A program made the translations under genes and the position numbers. Below the pieces are notes generated by a model. The model saw nothing but the letters and a program-made list of their open reading frames with translations. It had not been told where the DNA came from and did no database searches. Positions 41,974 through 51,655 of a stretch of DNA of 64,000 nt are shown piece by piece (position 1 is the first letter of the stretch; every line of letters begins with the position of its first letter). Source of the DNA: CAWFXC01 sp963819735 (lineage in GTDB: Bacteria; Actinomycetota; Acidimicrobiia; IMCC26256; DASPTH01); contig CAWFXC010000001.1 of NCBI GenBank assembly GCA_963819735.1, positions 868,001 to 932,000 on the forward strand. Direction: 5' to 3'.

Positions 41974-43421
41974 CCGACCGGCACCTCGAGGTCGGTACCG
42001 GTATCCGACGGTGCCGGCATGTCGTGGGGCTCGTAGGGCCCACCGCCCTCGTCGTCGCCCGTGCCGTCGCCCTCGCGCCAGCGGCGACTCATCTTGCGGA
42101 GGATCAGGATGAGGGTGATGCCGAGACCGATGTAGAGCGCGACGACGGCGAGGAAGGTGATCCACACGCCGCCGTTGGTGGTCGCTCCCTGTTCCACCTT
42201 CATGTAGTTGTGCACGATCCACGGTTGGCGACCGACCTCGCTGACCACCCAGCCGGCCTCCATCGCGATCACCGACGCGACACCCGCGCCCGCGGCGAGC
42301 CAGAGGAACAGCTTCGACTTCGGCATCCGCCGCTTGAACAACCACGTCGCGCCGTACCACCCGGCCAGCAGGAACAGCAGCGTGGCCAGGCCGACCATGA
42401 CGTCCCACGCCAGGTGGACGACATTCACTTCACCGGTCGTCGGCCGTTGGCTCGCGGGCACGGTGTCGAGCCCCTGCACCACCGTGCTCGTACCGGTGGT
42501 GGGATCCGACAGCCACGACGCCAGGCCCGGGATCGGGAAACCACCGACCACCTGGTTCTTCGAGTTCAGGTGCCCGAACAGCGTCTCGGGCACGTCGCTC
42601 GCGGTCTTCGGCACCAGTTCGATGGCGGCGAACTTCACCGGCTCGTTGTTGTAGACCCAACGCGCCATCTCGTCGCCCACGAACATCTGCACCGGCATCG
42701 CGATCGCGGCCACCGTGAACGCGATGATGAAGCCGAGCCGGTGATAGCGGTCGCGGCGACCGCGCAACATTCCCATCGCGTACACCGACGCCACCAGGAA
42801 CCCACCGACCAGGTACGCGGCGACCAGCATGTGCAGCGCCTGCAACGGCATCGCGCTGTTGAAGATCACTCCCCATGGGTCGACGTCGACGACCTTGCCC
42901 GCGGAGTTCAACGTGAAGCCCGAGGGCTCGTTCATCCACGCGTTCGCCGCCACCACCATCACGGTGCCGCCGATCCCCGCGATCACGATCGGCAGACCGG
43001 TCCAGAAGTGGGCCCACGGCTTCAGCCGCTTCCAGCCGTAGATGTAGATGGCGATGAAGATCGCCTCGAGGAAGAAGAACAACCCTTCGACCGCGAACGG
43101 CACCCCGTAGGCATTGCCGAACCGACCCATGAACTTCGGCCACAGCAACCCGAACTCGAAGGTCAACACCGTGCCAGTCACCGCGCCCACCGCGAACGTG
43201 ACCGCCATGTACTTCGACCACCGCTGCGCGAGCAACAGCGCGTCGGCGTCGTCGTGCTTGATGGCGCGGTAATTCGCCACCATCGCCATGAACGCCCAGG
43301 TGACGCCGAGCGGCACCAGGATGATGTGGAACGCCAGCGTGAACGCCATCTGCGACCGGGCCCACGGCACCGGGTTCACCGCGAGCGGCGAGGCGAGCAG
43401 GGGCGCGAGGAGGTGGGGCAC
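41970..43421 (-). CDS. cydA: Cytochrome bd oxidase subunit I
   Basis: A 483-residue membrane protein that carries the hemes and the quinol site. Visible family features are FHIILVPLG with His32 (heme b595 ligand by family alignment), EFGLLWPKFMGRFGNAYGVP, EGLFFFLEAIFIAIYIYGW with the conserved glutamates, MPLQALHMLVAAYLVGGFL with the heme b558 His near 187, and GRQPWIVHNYMKV near 400. The Q-loop is short, as in non-enterobacterial enzymes. The start is GTG 43421, 8 bp after the stop of the 40-residue ORF at 43430. The cydB start overlaps its stop by 4 bp. The cydDC assembly genes are not in the window. Confidence 0.95.
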   Translation of the reverse strand: MPHLLAPLLASPLAVNPVPWARSQMAFTLAFHIILVPLGVTWAFMAMVANYRAIKHDDADALLLAQRWSKYMAVTFAVGAVTGTVLTFEFGLLWPKFMGRFGNAYGVPFAVEGLFFFLEAIFIAIYIYGWKRLKPWAHFWTGLPIVIAGIGGTVMVVAANAWMNEPSGFTLNSAGKVVDVDPWGVIFNSAMPLQALHMLVAAYLVGGFLVASVYAMGMLRGRRDRYHRLGFIIAFTVAAIAMPVQMFVGDEMARWVYNNEPVKFAAIELVPKTASDVPETLFGHLNSKNQVVGGFPIPGLASWLSDPTTGTSTVVQGLDTVPASQRPTTGEVNVVHLAWDVMVGLATLLFLLAGWYGATWLFKRRMPKSKLFLWLAAGAGVASVIAMEAGWVVSEVGRQPWIVHNYMKVEQGATTNGGVWITFLAVVALYIGLGITLILILRKMSRRWREGDGTGDDEGGGPYEPHDMPAPSDTGTDLEVPVG

Positions 43422-43429
43422 GGGCGGCG

Positions 43430-43552
43430 CTATTCGTCAGGCCCGAGAGTGCCTGTCTCTTCGTAACGGCGCCGCTGCTTCCGCACGCTGAAGAAGGCAA
43501 CGATGCAGAGCAGCGCCCCGAAGAAGAAGATGCCGATCCCGACGAAGTACAT
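43430..43552 (-). CDS. 40-residue single-helix protein directly upstream of cydA, candidate cytochrome bd small subunit
   Basis: ATG 43552 to TAG 43430 encodes MYFVGIGIFFFGALLCIVAF followed by a basic RKQRRR stretch after the helix and an acidic tail ending LGPDE. It is one hydrophobic segment of about 20 residues with positive charges behind it, the layout of CydX, CydS, CydH and YnhF-type small subunits, though I see no sequence match. The stop lies 8 bp before the cydA GTG, so the three genes form one operon. There is no Shine-Dalgarno site, but TAGCCT lies 6 bases ahead of the ATG, as expected for a leaderless transcript. No other gene fits this stretch. Confidence 0.62.
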   Translation of the reverse strand: MYFVGIGIFFFGALLCIVAFFSVRKQRRRYEETGTLGPDE

Positions 43553-43608
43553 GGGGAGAGGCTAGGCCTGAACCGTTCGGTCGCCATCCCCCCATCGGGA
43601 TGAACGCG

Positions 43609-45051
43609 TCACGCCGGCACCGGTGCGCTCGCCACCTCGATCCGGCCCGCCTTCGCCGCGGCGACGACGCTGTCGTAGTCGCGCTGGTTCTGGTCGGCGT
43701 AGCTGGACGAGAAGTCGGCGATCGCCTTGTCGAACACGTCACCGGTGCCGAGATAGGCGGCGATGGCGATCCGATCGCCCGAGCGGGCGTGACCGCGTGC
43801 GAGCGTCCACCCGCACATCTGGCCGTAGACCTTCATGACCTCGGGCGACATGGTCTCGAGGTCGGCCGAGAACTTCCAGTCCCAGAGCTGGCGTACGTAG
43901 AAGTCGCGCTCGACGCCGTCGAGTCCCTGAGTGCGGGTCCAACCGAGCAGCACGTCGCTGGCCGCCTGGAGCAGCCGTTGACCTTCCACCACCCGCTGAC
44001 CGTGGCTGGCGAAACCGCTCCGGCCCGCGTGCGCCTCGAGCACCGACGCCTCCGCCTCCTTGATCTGGAGGAAGAGCGGGTCCTGGTCGTCCTTGCCCAG
44101 GAGCAGCGCGATCCAACAGCGCGTACCGACGCTCCCGACCCCGACCACCTTGCGGGCGAAGTCGACGAGCCGGTAGCTCTCGAGCAGCCGCCGGCGGTCG
44201 GGCTGGAGGGTACGGCGATAGGCCCGGAACCGATCGAGCAACCAATCGCGCAGTTGCTCGGCTTCGGCATCGGGCATCAACTCATTGAACGGGACCAGGA
44301 GCGGCGGGTCGCTGACGATGCGGTATTCACCGTCGACGACGTGGGTGAGCTTGTTGAGCGCCTTCAGGTTGTCCTTGGTCTCGGCCTTCGCGATGTTGCG
44401 CTGCGCGCGCTTGACGTCGTCGGCGCTGACCTTCGCCGACCACCGCGCGAGCACCTCGTTCACGTCGAGCCGCGCGTACCACACGTCGAGGTTGGTCATC
44501 CCCGCGAACTCGGCCATGGCCTGCCGGTAGGAACGCACCGCGTTGAGGATGATCGCGCGAGCAGTCTTCTGCGGGAACTCCCTCGAACGCGATGCGATCT
44601 CGAAGCTGGCGGCGAGGCGCTTGACGTCCCACTCGAACGGTCCGGGACCCGTCTCGTCGAAGTCGTTGATGTCGAACACCATCTGACGATCGGGTGACGC
44701 GAACCCGCCGAAGTTGGCGAGGTGGGCGTCGCCGACCGCCTGGACCCGCAGCCCGGACGGCGCGCTGGCCGCGAGGTCGGCGGCCATGATGATCGCGGCG
44801 CCGCGGTAGAACGTGAACGGTGATTCGAGCATGCGCTGGTGGCGGATCGGCACCAGCTCCGGCACGCGCACCACCTCTTGGGACTGGAGCAGCGCCACCG
44901 GCTCGGCGCGCGTCGGCGGCGCCTCCCAGACTGCGTGGCTCGAGCGCGGCACCTCGCTGCGCGCGGCCCGGCCGCGCGCGACGTGCTCTTCGACGGCGAG
45001 GTGGACGACCGGGCTCGCGGCCGTTTCCTGGTCGGCGTTGGTGGTGGACAT
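43609..45051 (-). CDS. DUF2252 family protein
   Basis: A 480-residue protein of DUF2252, a family with a protein-kinase-like fold of unknown function. Recognisable parts are FTFYRGAAIIMAADLAASAP near residue 82, VQAVGDAHLANFGGFASPDR near 108 (the kinase-like catalytic-loop segment GDAHLANFG), VFDINDFDETGPGPFEWDVK near 130 (D-x-x-DFDE, metal-binding-like) and GTRCWIALLLGKD near 305. The start ATG 45051 has CGAGG upstream, and the frame before it (to 45243) lacks features. Possible activity on a small metabolite has not been shown for the family. It follows the aquaporin gene by 73 bp on the same strand. Confidence 0.88.
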   Translation of the reverse strand: MSTTNADQETAASPVVHLAVEEHVARGRAARSEVPRSSHAVWEAPPTRAEPVALLQSQEVVRVPELVPIRHQRMLESPFTFYRGAAIIMAADLAASAPSGLRVQAVGDAHLANFGGFASPDRQMVFDINDFDETGPGPFEWDVKRLAASFEIASRSREFPQKTARAIILNAVRSYRQAMAEFAGMTNLDVWYARLDVNEVLARWSAKVSADDVKRAQRNIAKAETKDNLKALNKLTHVVDGEYRIVSDPPLLVPFNELMPDAEAEQLRDWLLDRFRAYRRTLQPDRRRLLESYRLVDFARKVVGVGSVGTRCWIALLLGKDDQDPLFLQIKEAEASVLEAHAGRSGFASHGQRVVEGQRLLQAASDVLLGWTRTQGLDGVERDFYVRQLWDWKFSADLETMSPEVMKVYGQMCGWTLARGHARSGDRIAIAAYLGTGDVFDKAIADFSSSYADQNQRDYDSVVAAAKAGRIEVASAPVPA

Positions 45052-45124
45052 GAGTGCCTCGATTCGAACGGGTGGAACGGGACTGGCGGAGTGCGAGGGT
45101 CGGGACAGTGGTGGTCGGTTTCGG

Positions 45125-45997
45125 TCAGGCCTGGTCGGGATTCGCGGAGTCGGTGTAGAGCGCGCCCTGGGCGGCGCCGGAACCGGCGCGGCCACCGCCG
45201 CGACCCCGGAGGATGAACGCGACCCCAACTGCGATCGTCGCACCGGCGAGTGGCCCCGCGACGTAGACCCAGTAGGACGTGAAGTTCGCCGCGATGAGGT
45301 CGGGCCCGAAGGTACGCGAGGGGTTCATCGACGCCCCCGAGATCGGGCTGCCCCAGAGCCCGGCGAGGGCGATGTAGCTCCCGACGCCCAACGCGCCGAT
45401 GACGCCGAGGTTCTGCGCCCCGGACGCGGTGCCGAGGATCACGCTCACCAGGCCGAACGTGAGGATGAGCTCCATCCAGAACGCGTCACCGCTCGAGAAC
45501 CCGTGCGCGGGATAGTTCGAGCCGTACGACGCCGACACGTGGACGACCGCCTGCAGGAACCATGCCGCCAATGCCGCGCCCCCCAGTTGCATGAGGACGT
45601 AGCCGGGCACGCGCCACCACGGGAAGTCGCGGCGGAGGGCGAACGCGATGCTGACCGCGGGGTTCAGGTGGGCGCCGGAGACCCTGCCCATGAACAGGAT
45701 GATCGCCAACACCATCAACCCGGGGGCCACGACGGCCGCGGTGCGGCTGATCGTGTTCGGGAACGCCTGGCCCATCATCCCGCCGCCGGCCGCGACCAGC
45801 ACAAGGAAGAAGGTGCCGAGCAACTCCGAGAAGAGGCGCCGCCACTCCTGCCGCGGGTCGTCGAAGTTGACGAAGATCTGTTCCAGCGACTCGAGCGTCT
45901 CGCCCAGATGCGTCAAGCTCAGCGCCACCGGCGGTGAGAGCCCTCGCGCGAGGTCGGCGTTCGCCGGAGTCGCCGCACTCGGTTCTTCGTCGCTCAT
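45125..45997 (-). CDS. Aquaporin / glycerol facilitator family (MIP) channel
   Basis: A 290-residue membrane protein with six predicted helices and two half-helix pore motifs: HLNPAVS near residue 110 and the variant SMNPSRTFGPD near 226, where the usual NPA reads NPS. The arginine after the second motif, part of the selectivity filter, is present. An unusual 60-residue cytoplasmic N-terminus (LGETLESLEQIFVNFDDPRQ) precedes the first helix. The start ATG 45997 is 7 bases after GGGAGGT and is preferred over the ATG at 46024. It would pass water or small neutral solutes. It is divergent from the MFS gene. Confidence 0.88.
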   Translation of the reverse strand: MSDEEPSAATPANADLARGLSPPVALSLTHLGETLESLEQIFVNFDDPRQEWRRLFSELLGTFFLVLVAAGGGMMGQAFPNTISRTAAVVAPGLMVLAIILFMGRVSGAHLNPAVSIAFALRRDFPWWRVPGYVLMQLGGAALAAWFLQAVVHVSASYGSNYPAHGFSSGDAFWMELILTFGLVSVILGTASGAQNLGVIGALGVGSYIALAGLWGSPISGASMNPSRTFGPDLIAANFTSYWVYVAGPLAGATIAVGVAFILRGRGGGRAGSGAAQGALYTDSANPDQA

Positions 45998-46176
45998 GCC
46001 CGGACCTCCCGATCCCCAGCCCATTCAAGCCGAGACGCGTCTGCCTGGCATCCGACGGTACGCAACCGATTCGCGCCCGCCATCATCCACACCGGGTGAA
46101 CTGTCGCACGGTGACGGTGGCGCGAGCCGATGCGGTCTAGCGTCAGGCGAGTTCGAATCGCCGGAGCAGCGCGGGG

Positions 46177-47846
46177 ATGAGCATGCCAGCCGAGCCGAGC
46201 GCGGGTTCCCCCGGGGGTTCGTCGTCGGGCCCCTCGGCCTCCCCTGTCCCTGGCCAAGCATCGAAGGCGCCGGAGCGGTCGACGCTGGTACTCGTCGCGC
46301 TGATCCTGGTGGCCGCGGTCGCCAACCTGAACCTGGCGGTGGCGAACGTCGCGCTCCCCGACATCGGCAAGGCGTTCGACTCCTCCCAGACCGCGCTCGA
46401 CCTGATCGCGGTCGGTTATTCACTCGGCCTGGCGGCATCGGTGCTGTGGCTGGGCGCCCTCGGCGACCGCTACGGCCGCAAGATGATGCTCGTCCTCGGG
46501 GTGTCGCTGTCGGTCCCCGCCTGCCTCCTCGCCGCCTACGCACCGTCCGACGGCGTGCTGGTCGCGGCGCGGCTCCTCGGGGGGCTCTCGGCCGGCATGG
46601 CCTACCCGACGACCCTGGCACTGATCACCGCGCTCTGGTCGGGACCGGCCCGCACGAAGTCGATCGCGTTGTGGTCGGGCATCGGTGGTGCCATCTCCGC
46701 GCTCGGCCCGCTCGTCGCCGGCGCGCTGCTCGAGCACTACTGGTGGGGATCGGTGTTCCTCGTCACCCTGCCGCTGGCCGTCGTCGCGCTCGTGCTCGCG
46801 CTCCGCTTCGTGCCGAGCCACGTGAACGAGGCCACCGATCCCGTCGACAACCTGGGCGGGATCCTGTCGGCGGTCCTGGTCGCCGGCATCGTGCTCGCGA
46901 TCAACTTCGCCCCGGTTCCCGACAAGGGAACGCTCGCACTCGGGCTCGCGGTCATCGCGCTCGCCGCCGGCGTGGCCTTCGTGATCCGGCAGCGCCGGGC
47001 CCGCTCCCCGCTCTACGACCTCGACATCGCGGGGCGCCGCATCTTCTGGGTGGCCGCGTGCGCGGGCATCATCGTGTTCGGCTCGCTCATGGGCGCGATG
47101 TTCATCGGCCAGCAGTTCCTGCAGAACGTCCTCGGCTACTCCACGCTCGATGCGGGCGCGGCGATCCTCCCCGCCGCCGTGCTCATGGTGATCGTCGCCC
47201 CCCGCTCGGCCAAGATCATCGATGCCCGGGGATCCCGGTTCACGCTGCTCAGCGGATACCTGTTCTGCCTGCTCGGCTTCGTCACGATGCTGGTGCTGTG
47301 GACGGAGCACAGCCACTACTGGGAGGTCGGGCTCGGCTACGCGTTCATCGGCGTCGGCGTCGGGCTTCGCCGGCACCCCCGCCTCGCATTCGCTCACCGG
47401 TTCGGTACCGGTTCGCGCGCGCGGGGATGGCGTCGGGCACCGCCGATCTGCAGCGCGACCTCGGCGGGGCGATCATGCAGTCGATCCTCGGCGCGATCCT
47501 CACCGCGGGCTACGCCACCGCGTTCGCCAAGGCGATCACCGCGTCGCCCAACGGCGCGCAGGCCTCGACCAGCGTGCAGAACCAGCTCACCAAGTCGTTC
47601 TCGAGCGCGACGAAGGTTGCCTCGCAGTACCCGAAGTACTCGAGCCAGATCACCGCCGCAGCCAAGTCGTCGTTCCTCGACGGCGCCAACTGGGCGTACG
47701 CCGCCGGCATCGTCGCGGTCCTGCTCGGCGCCGCGCTCGTCTTCTTCTGCTTCCCGCGCAAGGAACGCGAAGAGACGCTGATCGCCGACTACGCGGCCGA
47801 AGATGCAACCGGCGATCCCGCTGACGACGCGACCGCGACGGCGTAG
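46177..47846 (+). pseudogene. MFS transporter (DHA2 / 14-helix type), two frameshifts
   Basis: A drug:H+ antiporter-2-type permease. From ATG 46177 it reads a Ser/Pro-rich N-terminus, then helices including LILVAAVANLNLAVANVALP near residue 42 and motif A GALGDRYGRKMML near 91. At about 47366 the frame changes (GVGVG to FAGTPASHSLTGS), and at about 47413 it changes again in a CG run, restoring RAGMASGTADLQRDLGGAIM and a last helix (AGIVAVLLGAALVFFCF) to the stop at 47846. Correcting both one-base shifts gives one continuous protein of about 555 residues. The two shifts lie within 50 bp, so a local sequencing problem is likely. It may export toxic compounds. Confidence 0.82.
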
Positions 47847-47909
47847 CGCGACGCAGTTCACCCGAACCGGATGATTCCGCGCGGCGACGCTCAGATAGGG
47901 TCACCGGCA

Positions 47910-50249
47910 GTGGGGTGGATTCGCGATACCAACGAGACGCCGCAACGGCGTCCGACCGACATCGCGCTGCTCGTCGTCGCCACCATCCTCGTCGTCCTGT
48001 CGGGCATGTGGGCGCAGACGCAGTCCGAGATCGACCTCAACCTTTTCCACACCATCAACTCGCTCGCGGGCAACGCGGTCGGACTCGTGCAGGGGATCTA
48101 CGCCCTCGGGTCGATCTGGGCCGTGCTCGTGGTCTCCGTGGTGCTGGTCGTGCTGCGGTTCCCGCGCGTGGCGTGGCACGGCGCCCTCGCCGGGGCCGGC
48201 GCCTGGGCCATCGCCGAGCTGCTCAACGACCTCTTCGGCCCGCACTCGACCACCGGCCTCGGGGTCAACGTCCGCTTCGGTGACGGGCCCACGTTCCCGG
48301 CCGCCAACGTCGCCGCCATCACCGCGCTCGCGGTCGCGCTCTCGCCCTACATCGTGCGGGTGCTGCGGCGGATCTTCGCCGTCGTCATAGTGCTGGTGGC
48401 GTTCGCCACGATGTACCTCGGCGCGGGCTTCCCCTCCGACGTGCTCGGCGGCATCCTCCTCGGGTTCGCGGTCGCCGCGCTCGTGCGGGTCGTGTTCGGA
48501 GCGCCCGGTGGCAGCCCCTCGATCGCCGAAGTCCGCGACGCGCTCGACCGACCTCGGCTACGACATCACCAGCATCGATCGCGCCGAAGAACAAGTGCGG
48601 CGCGCGTCGGTGATGGACGTCGAGTTGGCCTCGGGCGAGCACGTGCGCGTCGACGCCTTCGGCCGCGACCAACGCGACGCTCGCATCGCGGCCAAGGTGT
48701 GGCACTCGTTGATGTACCACGAGCCGGGCGTTCCCGTGTTCGGCAGCCGGGTGCAGCAAGTGGAGCACATTGCATACACGCTGATGCTCGCGCAGCGCGC
48801 CGACGTCCACGCCGCGCGCATGCTCCGCACCGGCGTGGGCGGCGCCGACGCCGCGGTGCTCGTGACCGACCCGCCGCTCGGCACCGCGCTCGCCGAGCTG
48901 CCCCCCGAACGGGTCACCGACGACGTCCTGGCCGCGGTGTGGACCCAGATCGACCGCCTCCACCAGGCGGGAATCAGCCACGGCAACCTCGACGGGCTGC
49001 GCATCCTCGTCGCCGACGACGGGTCCGTCGCGCTCGACGACTTCAGTGCCGCGTCGGCCAGCGGCGAGCGGTACTGGTTCGATCGCGACGACGCCGCCGT
49101 GCTCGTGCTCTCGGCCCAGATCGTGGGCGACGAGCGGGCGGTCGCCGCCGCGGTGAAGGCGCTCGGCAATGACCGCATCGCCGAGGTGATACCGGTCGTC
49201 CAGCCGGCCGCGCTCCCCGACGGGCTCACGAAGGGCGTGAAGCACCAGGGGAAGGCACTCAAGTCACTGCGGGCCGACCTCGTCACCGCGACCGGGGCCG
49301 AGGAAGTGCCGCCGCTCAAGATCAAGCGGCTGAGCCTGATCAACATCGGCATGCTGATCGGCATCCTCTTCGCGCTCGGCGATCGCGATCTCGAGCATGG
49401 AGGGGATCAACTGGTCCTCGGTTCAAAGCGAGTTCCAGAACGCGATCTGGGGCTGGGCCGTCGTGGCCCTCGTGATGTATCCGATCGTGCCGACCGCGTG
49501 GGCGACCGCGCTGCTCGGCTGCGTGAACAAGGACCTGCCGTTCGTACCCACCGTGCTCACGCAGCTCGCGTGCAGCTTCCTGAACCTGATCACCCCCAAC
49601 GGCATCGGCGGTACCGCGCTGCAGACTCGACTACCTGCACAAGCAGGGAGTGCCGGTGGCGTCGGGGGGCAGCGCGATGGTGCTCAGCACGGGAGTAGGC
49701 GGCGCCATCCAGATGGCGTTGTTCCTCATCGCGGCGGCCATCACCGCGACGACGGTCGAGACGAGCAGCAGTTCGTCGGACAGCACCAGCCTCTGGATCA
49801 TCGTCGCGGTGGCAGTCGTCGTCGGGATCGTTCTGCTCGTGCCGAAGATCCGGGGCAAGGTCGTGCCCGCGGTCACGCGCGCCGCCAAGGACATCTGGGC
49901 CGTGCTGCGCAACCCGAAGAAAGCGATGCAGCTCTTCGGCGGTGACCTCCTCGGCAACCTCATCTATCCCACCATCCTCGGCGTCTGCCTGCTCGCGTTC
50001 CACCAGCGCCTCGACTACGCGCAGCTCGTCTGCGTGCAGATCGGCGCGGGCATGGTGGGCAACGTGGCGCCCGTCCCCGGGGGGATCGGCGTGACCGAAG
50101 CGGCGCTGACCGCCGGGCTCACCAGCTTCGGCATCCCGGCCGCGCCCGCGCTCGCCACCGTGCTCCTGTTCCGCGGCATCACCTTCGCCCTCCCGCCGTT
50201 CTTCGGCTTCTTCACCCTTCGGTGGCTGCGCGCCAAGGGCTACGCGTAA
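47910..50249 (+). pseudogene. PAP2-like + kinase-like + LPG-synthase/flippase membrane protein, three frameshifts
   Basis: One ~780-residue protein spread over frames. Pieces: 47910 to ~48545 (PAP2-like membrane domain with degenerate motifs, GPTFPAANVAAITALA and GAGFPSDVLGGILLG), ~48545 to ~49382 (kinase-like domain with AGISHGNLDGLRILV as catalytic loop and VALDDFSAAS as DFG-like metal site), ~49382 to ~49620, and ~49620 to 50249 (UPF0104/LPG_synthase_TM flippase-type helices, GNVAPVPGGIGVTEAALTAG). Start GTG 47910 lies 8 bases after TAGGGT, as for leaderless genes. A role in lipid or polyprenol-linked sugar transfer is suggested by the domains only. The three shifts may be assembly errors. 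Confidence 0.78.
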
Positions 50250-50277
50250 GCCCGGCCGGTCGCGGGCTTCCCTTCCC

Positions 50278-51234
50278 ATGTCGGGCGAGTGCTGTGTCCC
50301 CCAACGCGACGAAGGCGCGGCGGTTCCCGTCGTCGCGCGCGACGACGCGCGTGGCGACGTACCCACGGGCGCGGGCCCCGCGCCGACGACACTGGTCGAG
50401 ATACCGGGCGGCACGTTCCGCATGGGCGACAACTCGGTGTGGGCGTACCCGGGCGACGGCGAGGAACCGGTGCACGAGGTCGAGCTCGATCCCTACCGGC
50501 TCGATCGCTACACCGTGACCAACGCCCGGTTCACCGAGTTCGTCGACGCCACGGGGTGGCGCACCGACGCCGAACGCTTCGGTTGGTCGTTCGTGTTCGG
50601 GGGCCTGCTCCCCGACGGCTTCCCGGACACCAGCGGCGTGGTCGGCGCCGAGTGGTGGCGTCAGGTGTTCGGCGCCGACTGGCGTCACCCCGAGGGACCT
50701 CAGTCCGCCATCGGCGAACGCGCCGACCATCCGGTCGTGCACGTGTCGTGGAACGACGCCACCGCGTTCTGTCGCTGGCGCGGCACCCGGCTCCCCACCG
50801 AAGCCGAATGGGAACGCGCCGCCCGGGGCGGCACCGAGGGATCGGCGTTCCCGTGGGGTGACGACCTCGAACCCGGCGGCGAGCACCGCATGAACGTGTT
50901 CCAAGGTCACTTCCCCGCCGAGAACACCGGGGCGGACGGCTACCTGTCGACCGCACCGGTCGATGCTTACGAGCCCAACGGCTACGGCTTGTTCAACGTC
51001 ACCGGCAACGTGTGGGAGTGGTGCGCCGACTGGCTCGACACCAACTACTACGCCCGGAGCCCGCGGCGTGATCCGCGCGGGCCCGACGCCGCCGCGTTGC
51101 GCGTGCAGCGCGGCGGGTCGTACCTCTGCCACCTGTCGTACTGCCGGCGCTACCGCGTGTCGGCCCGCTTCGGCAGCGCGCCCGACAGCTCGTCGGGCAA
51201 CACCGGGTTCCGGGTGGCCGCCGACCTCAGCTAG
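50278..51234 (+). CDS. Formylglycine-generating enzyme (sulfatase-modifying factor)
   Basis: A 318-residue FGE-sulfatase fold protein that converts a cysteine in a CxPxR sulfatase motif to formylglycine using O2 and copper. The C-terminal active site GGSYLCHLSYCRRYR keeps both copper/thiol cysteines (Cys284 and Cys289), followed by GSAPDSSSGNTGFRV. Other family marks are IPGGTFRMGDNSVWAYPGDG near 42, RLPTEAEWERAARGG near 170 and GLFNVTGNVWEWCADWLDTN near 238. It is therefore likely an active enzyme rather than one of the many EgtB/FGE-like relatives. No sulfatase is in the window. ATG 50278 lies 28 bp after the flippase stop. Confidence 0.92.
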   Translation: MSGECCVPQRDEGAAVPVVARDDARGDVPTGAGPAPTTLVEIPGGTFRMGDNSVWAYPGDGEEPVHEVELDPYRLDRYTVTNARFTEFVDATGWRTDAERFGWSFVFGGLLPDGFPDTSGVVGAEWWRQVFGADWRHPEGPQSAIGERADHPVVHVSWNDATAFCRWRGTRLPTEAEWERAARGGTEGSAFPWGDDLEPGGEHRMNVFQGHFPAENTGADGYLSTAPVDAYEPNGYGLFNVTGNVWEWCADWLDTNYYARSPRRDPRGPDAAALRVQRGGSYLCHLSYCRRYRVSARFGSAPDSSSGNTGFRVAADLS

Positions 51235-51655
51235 CCATCAGTGCCCACGCACTCCAGCACGAGCTCGGTGTCGACGACGAGCCGGAACCGCCCCCGCCCC
51301 GTCTTCTCGATGCGAATGGCCGCGTCGCGCTCGTCGAGGCGGCGCTTCAACAGGATGAGGCGGCTCTCCAGGTTGTCGCGGAACTCGGGGAGCTCGAACG
51401 AAGGGTCGAGCCGCACTTCTTTGTTGGTGAACTCCGTACGACCGTCGCGTTCGTAGTGGCCCAACAGGACCCGGAGGATCCGCCCGGCGACGCCCTTGAT
51501 CAGATAGTCGCCGTCGAGGAACGTGAGGCCGTCGACGGCGAAGAACCGCACGTTCGCGGTCGAGGTGACGACGGTCGGGACCGGGCGGTCGGGGGGCCGG
51601 TCGGCGGTGGTGTCGACGGCGGCGCGCTCGTGCGCCCAGTCGATCTCACCGCCTG
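51231..51655 (-). pseudogene. GAF-type regulator, C-terminal fragment (5' part missing)
   Basis: A C-terminal domain of about 140 residues, GEIDWAHERAAVDTTADR at its broken edge, then LDGDYLIKGVAGRILRVLLG, FTNKEVRLDPSFELPEFRDN and LILLKRRLDERDA. This resembles the winged-helix-like end found on GAF-domain regulators, from memory of such proteins. The reading frame stays open to about 51660, where it runs out of natural sequence. The apparent start at 51551 is internal. The N-terminal sensor part is absent. Its 5' side faces the hemerythrin fragment, also lacking its 5' side, so one deletion probably removed both with their shared promoter. The 3' end overlaps the FGE stop. Confidence 0.6.

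Noticed and set aside
39871..42408. 845-residue minus-strand ORF spanning cydB and the potassium channel
   Set aside because: Only the middle part (from ATG 41973) is cydB. The upstream part is a shadow of cydA, and the downstream part is antisense to the channel, probably because of a frameshift near the cydB end.
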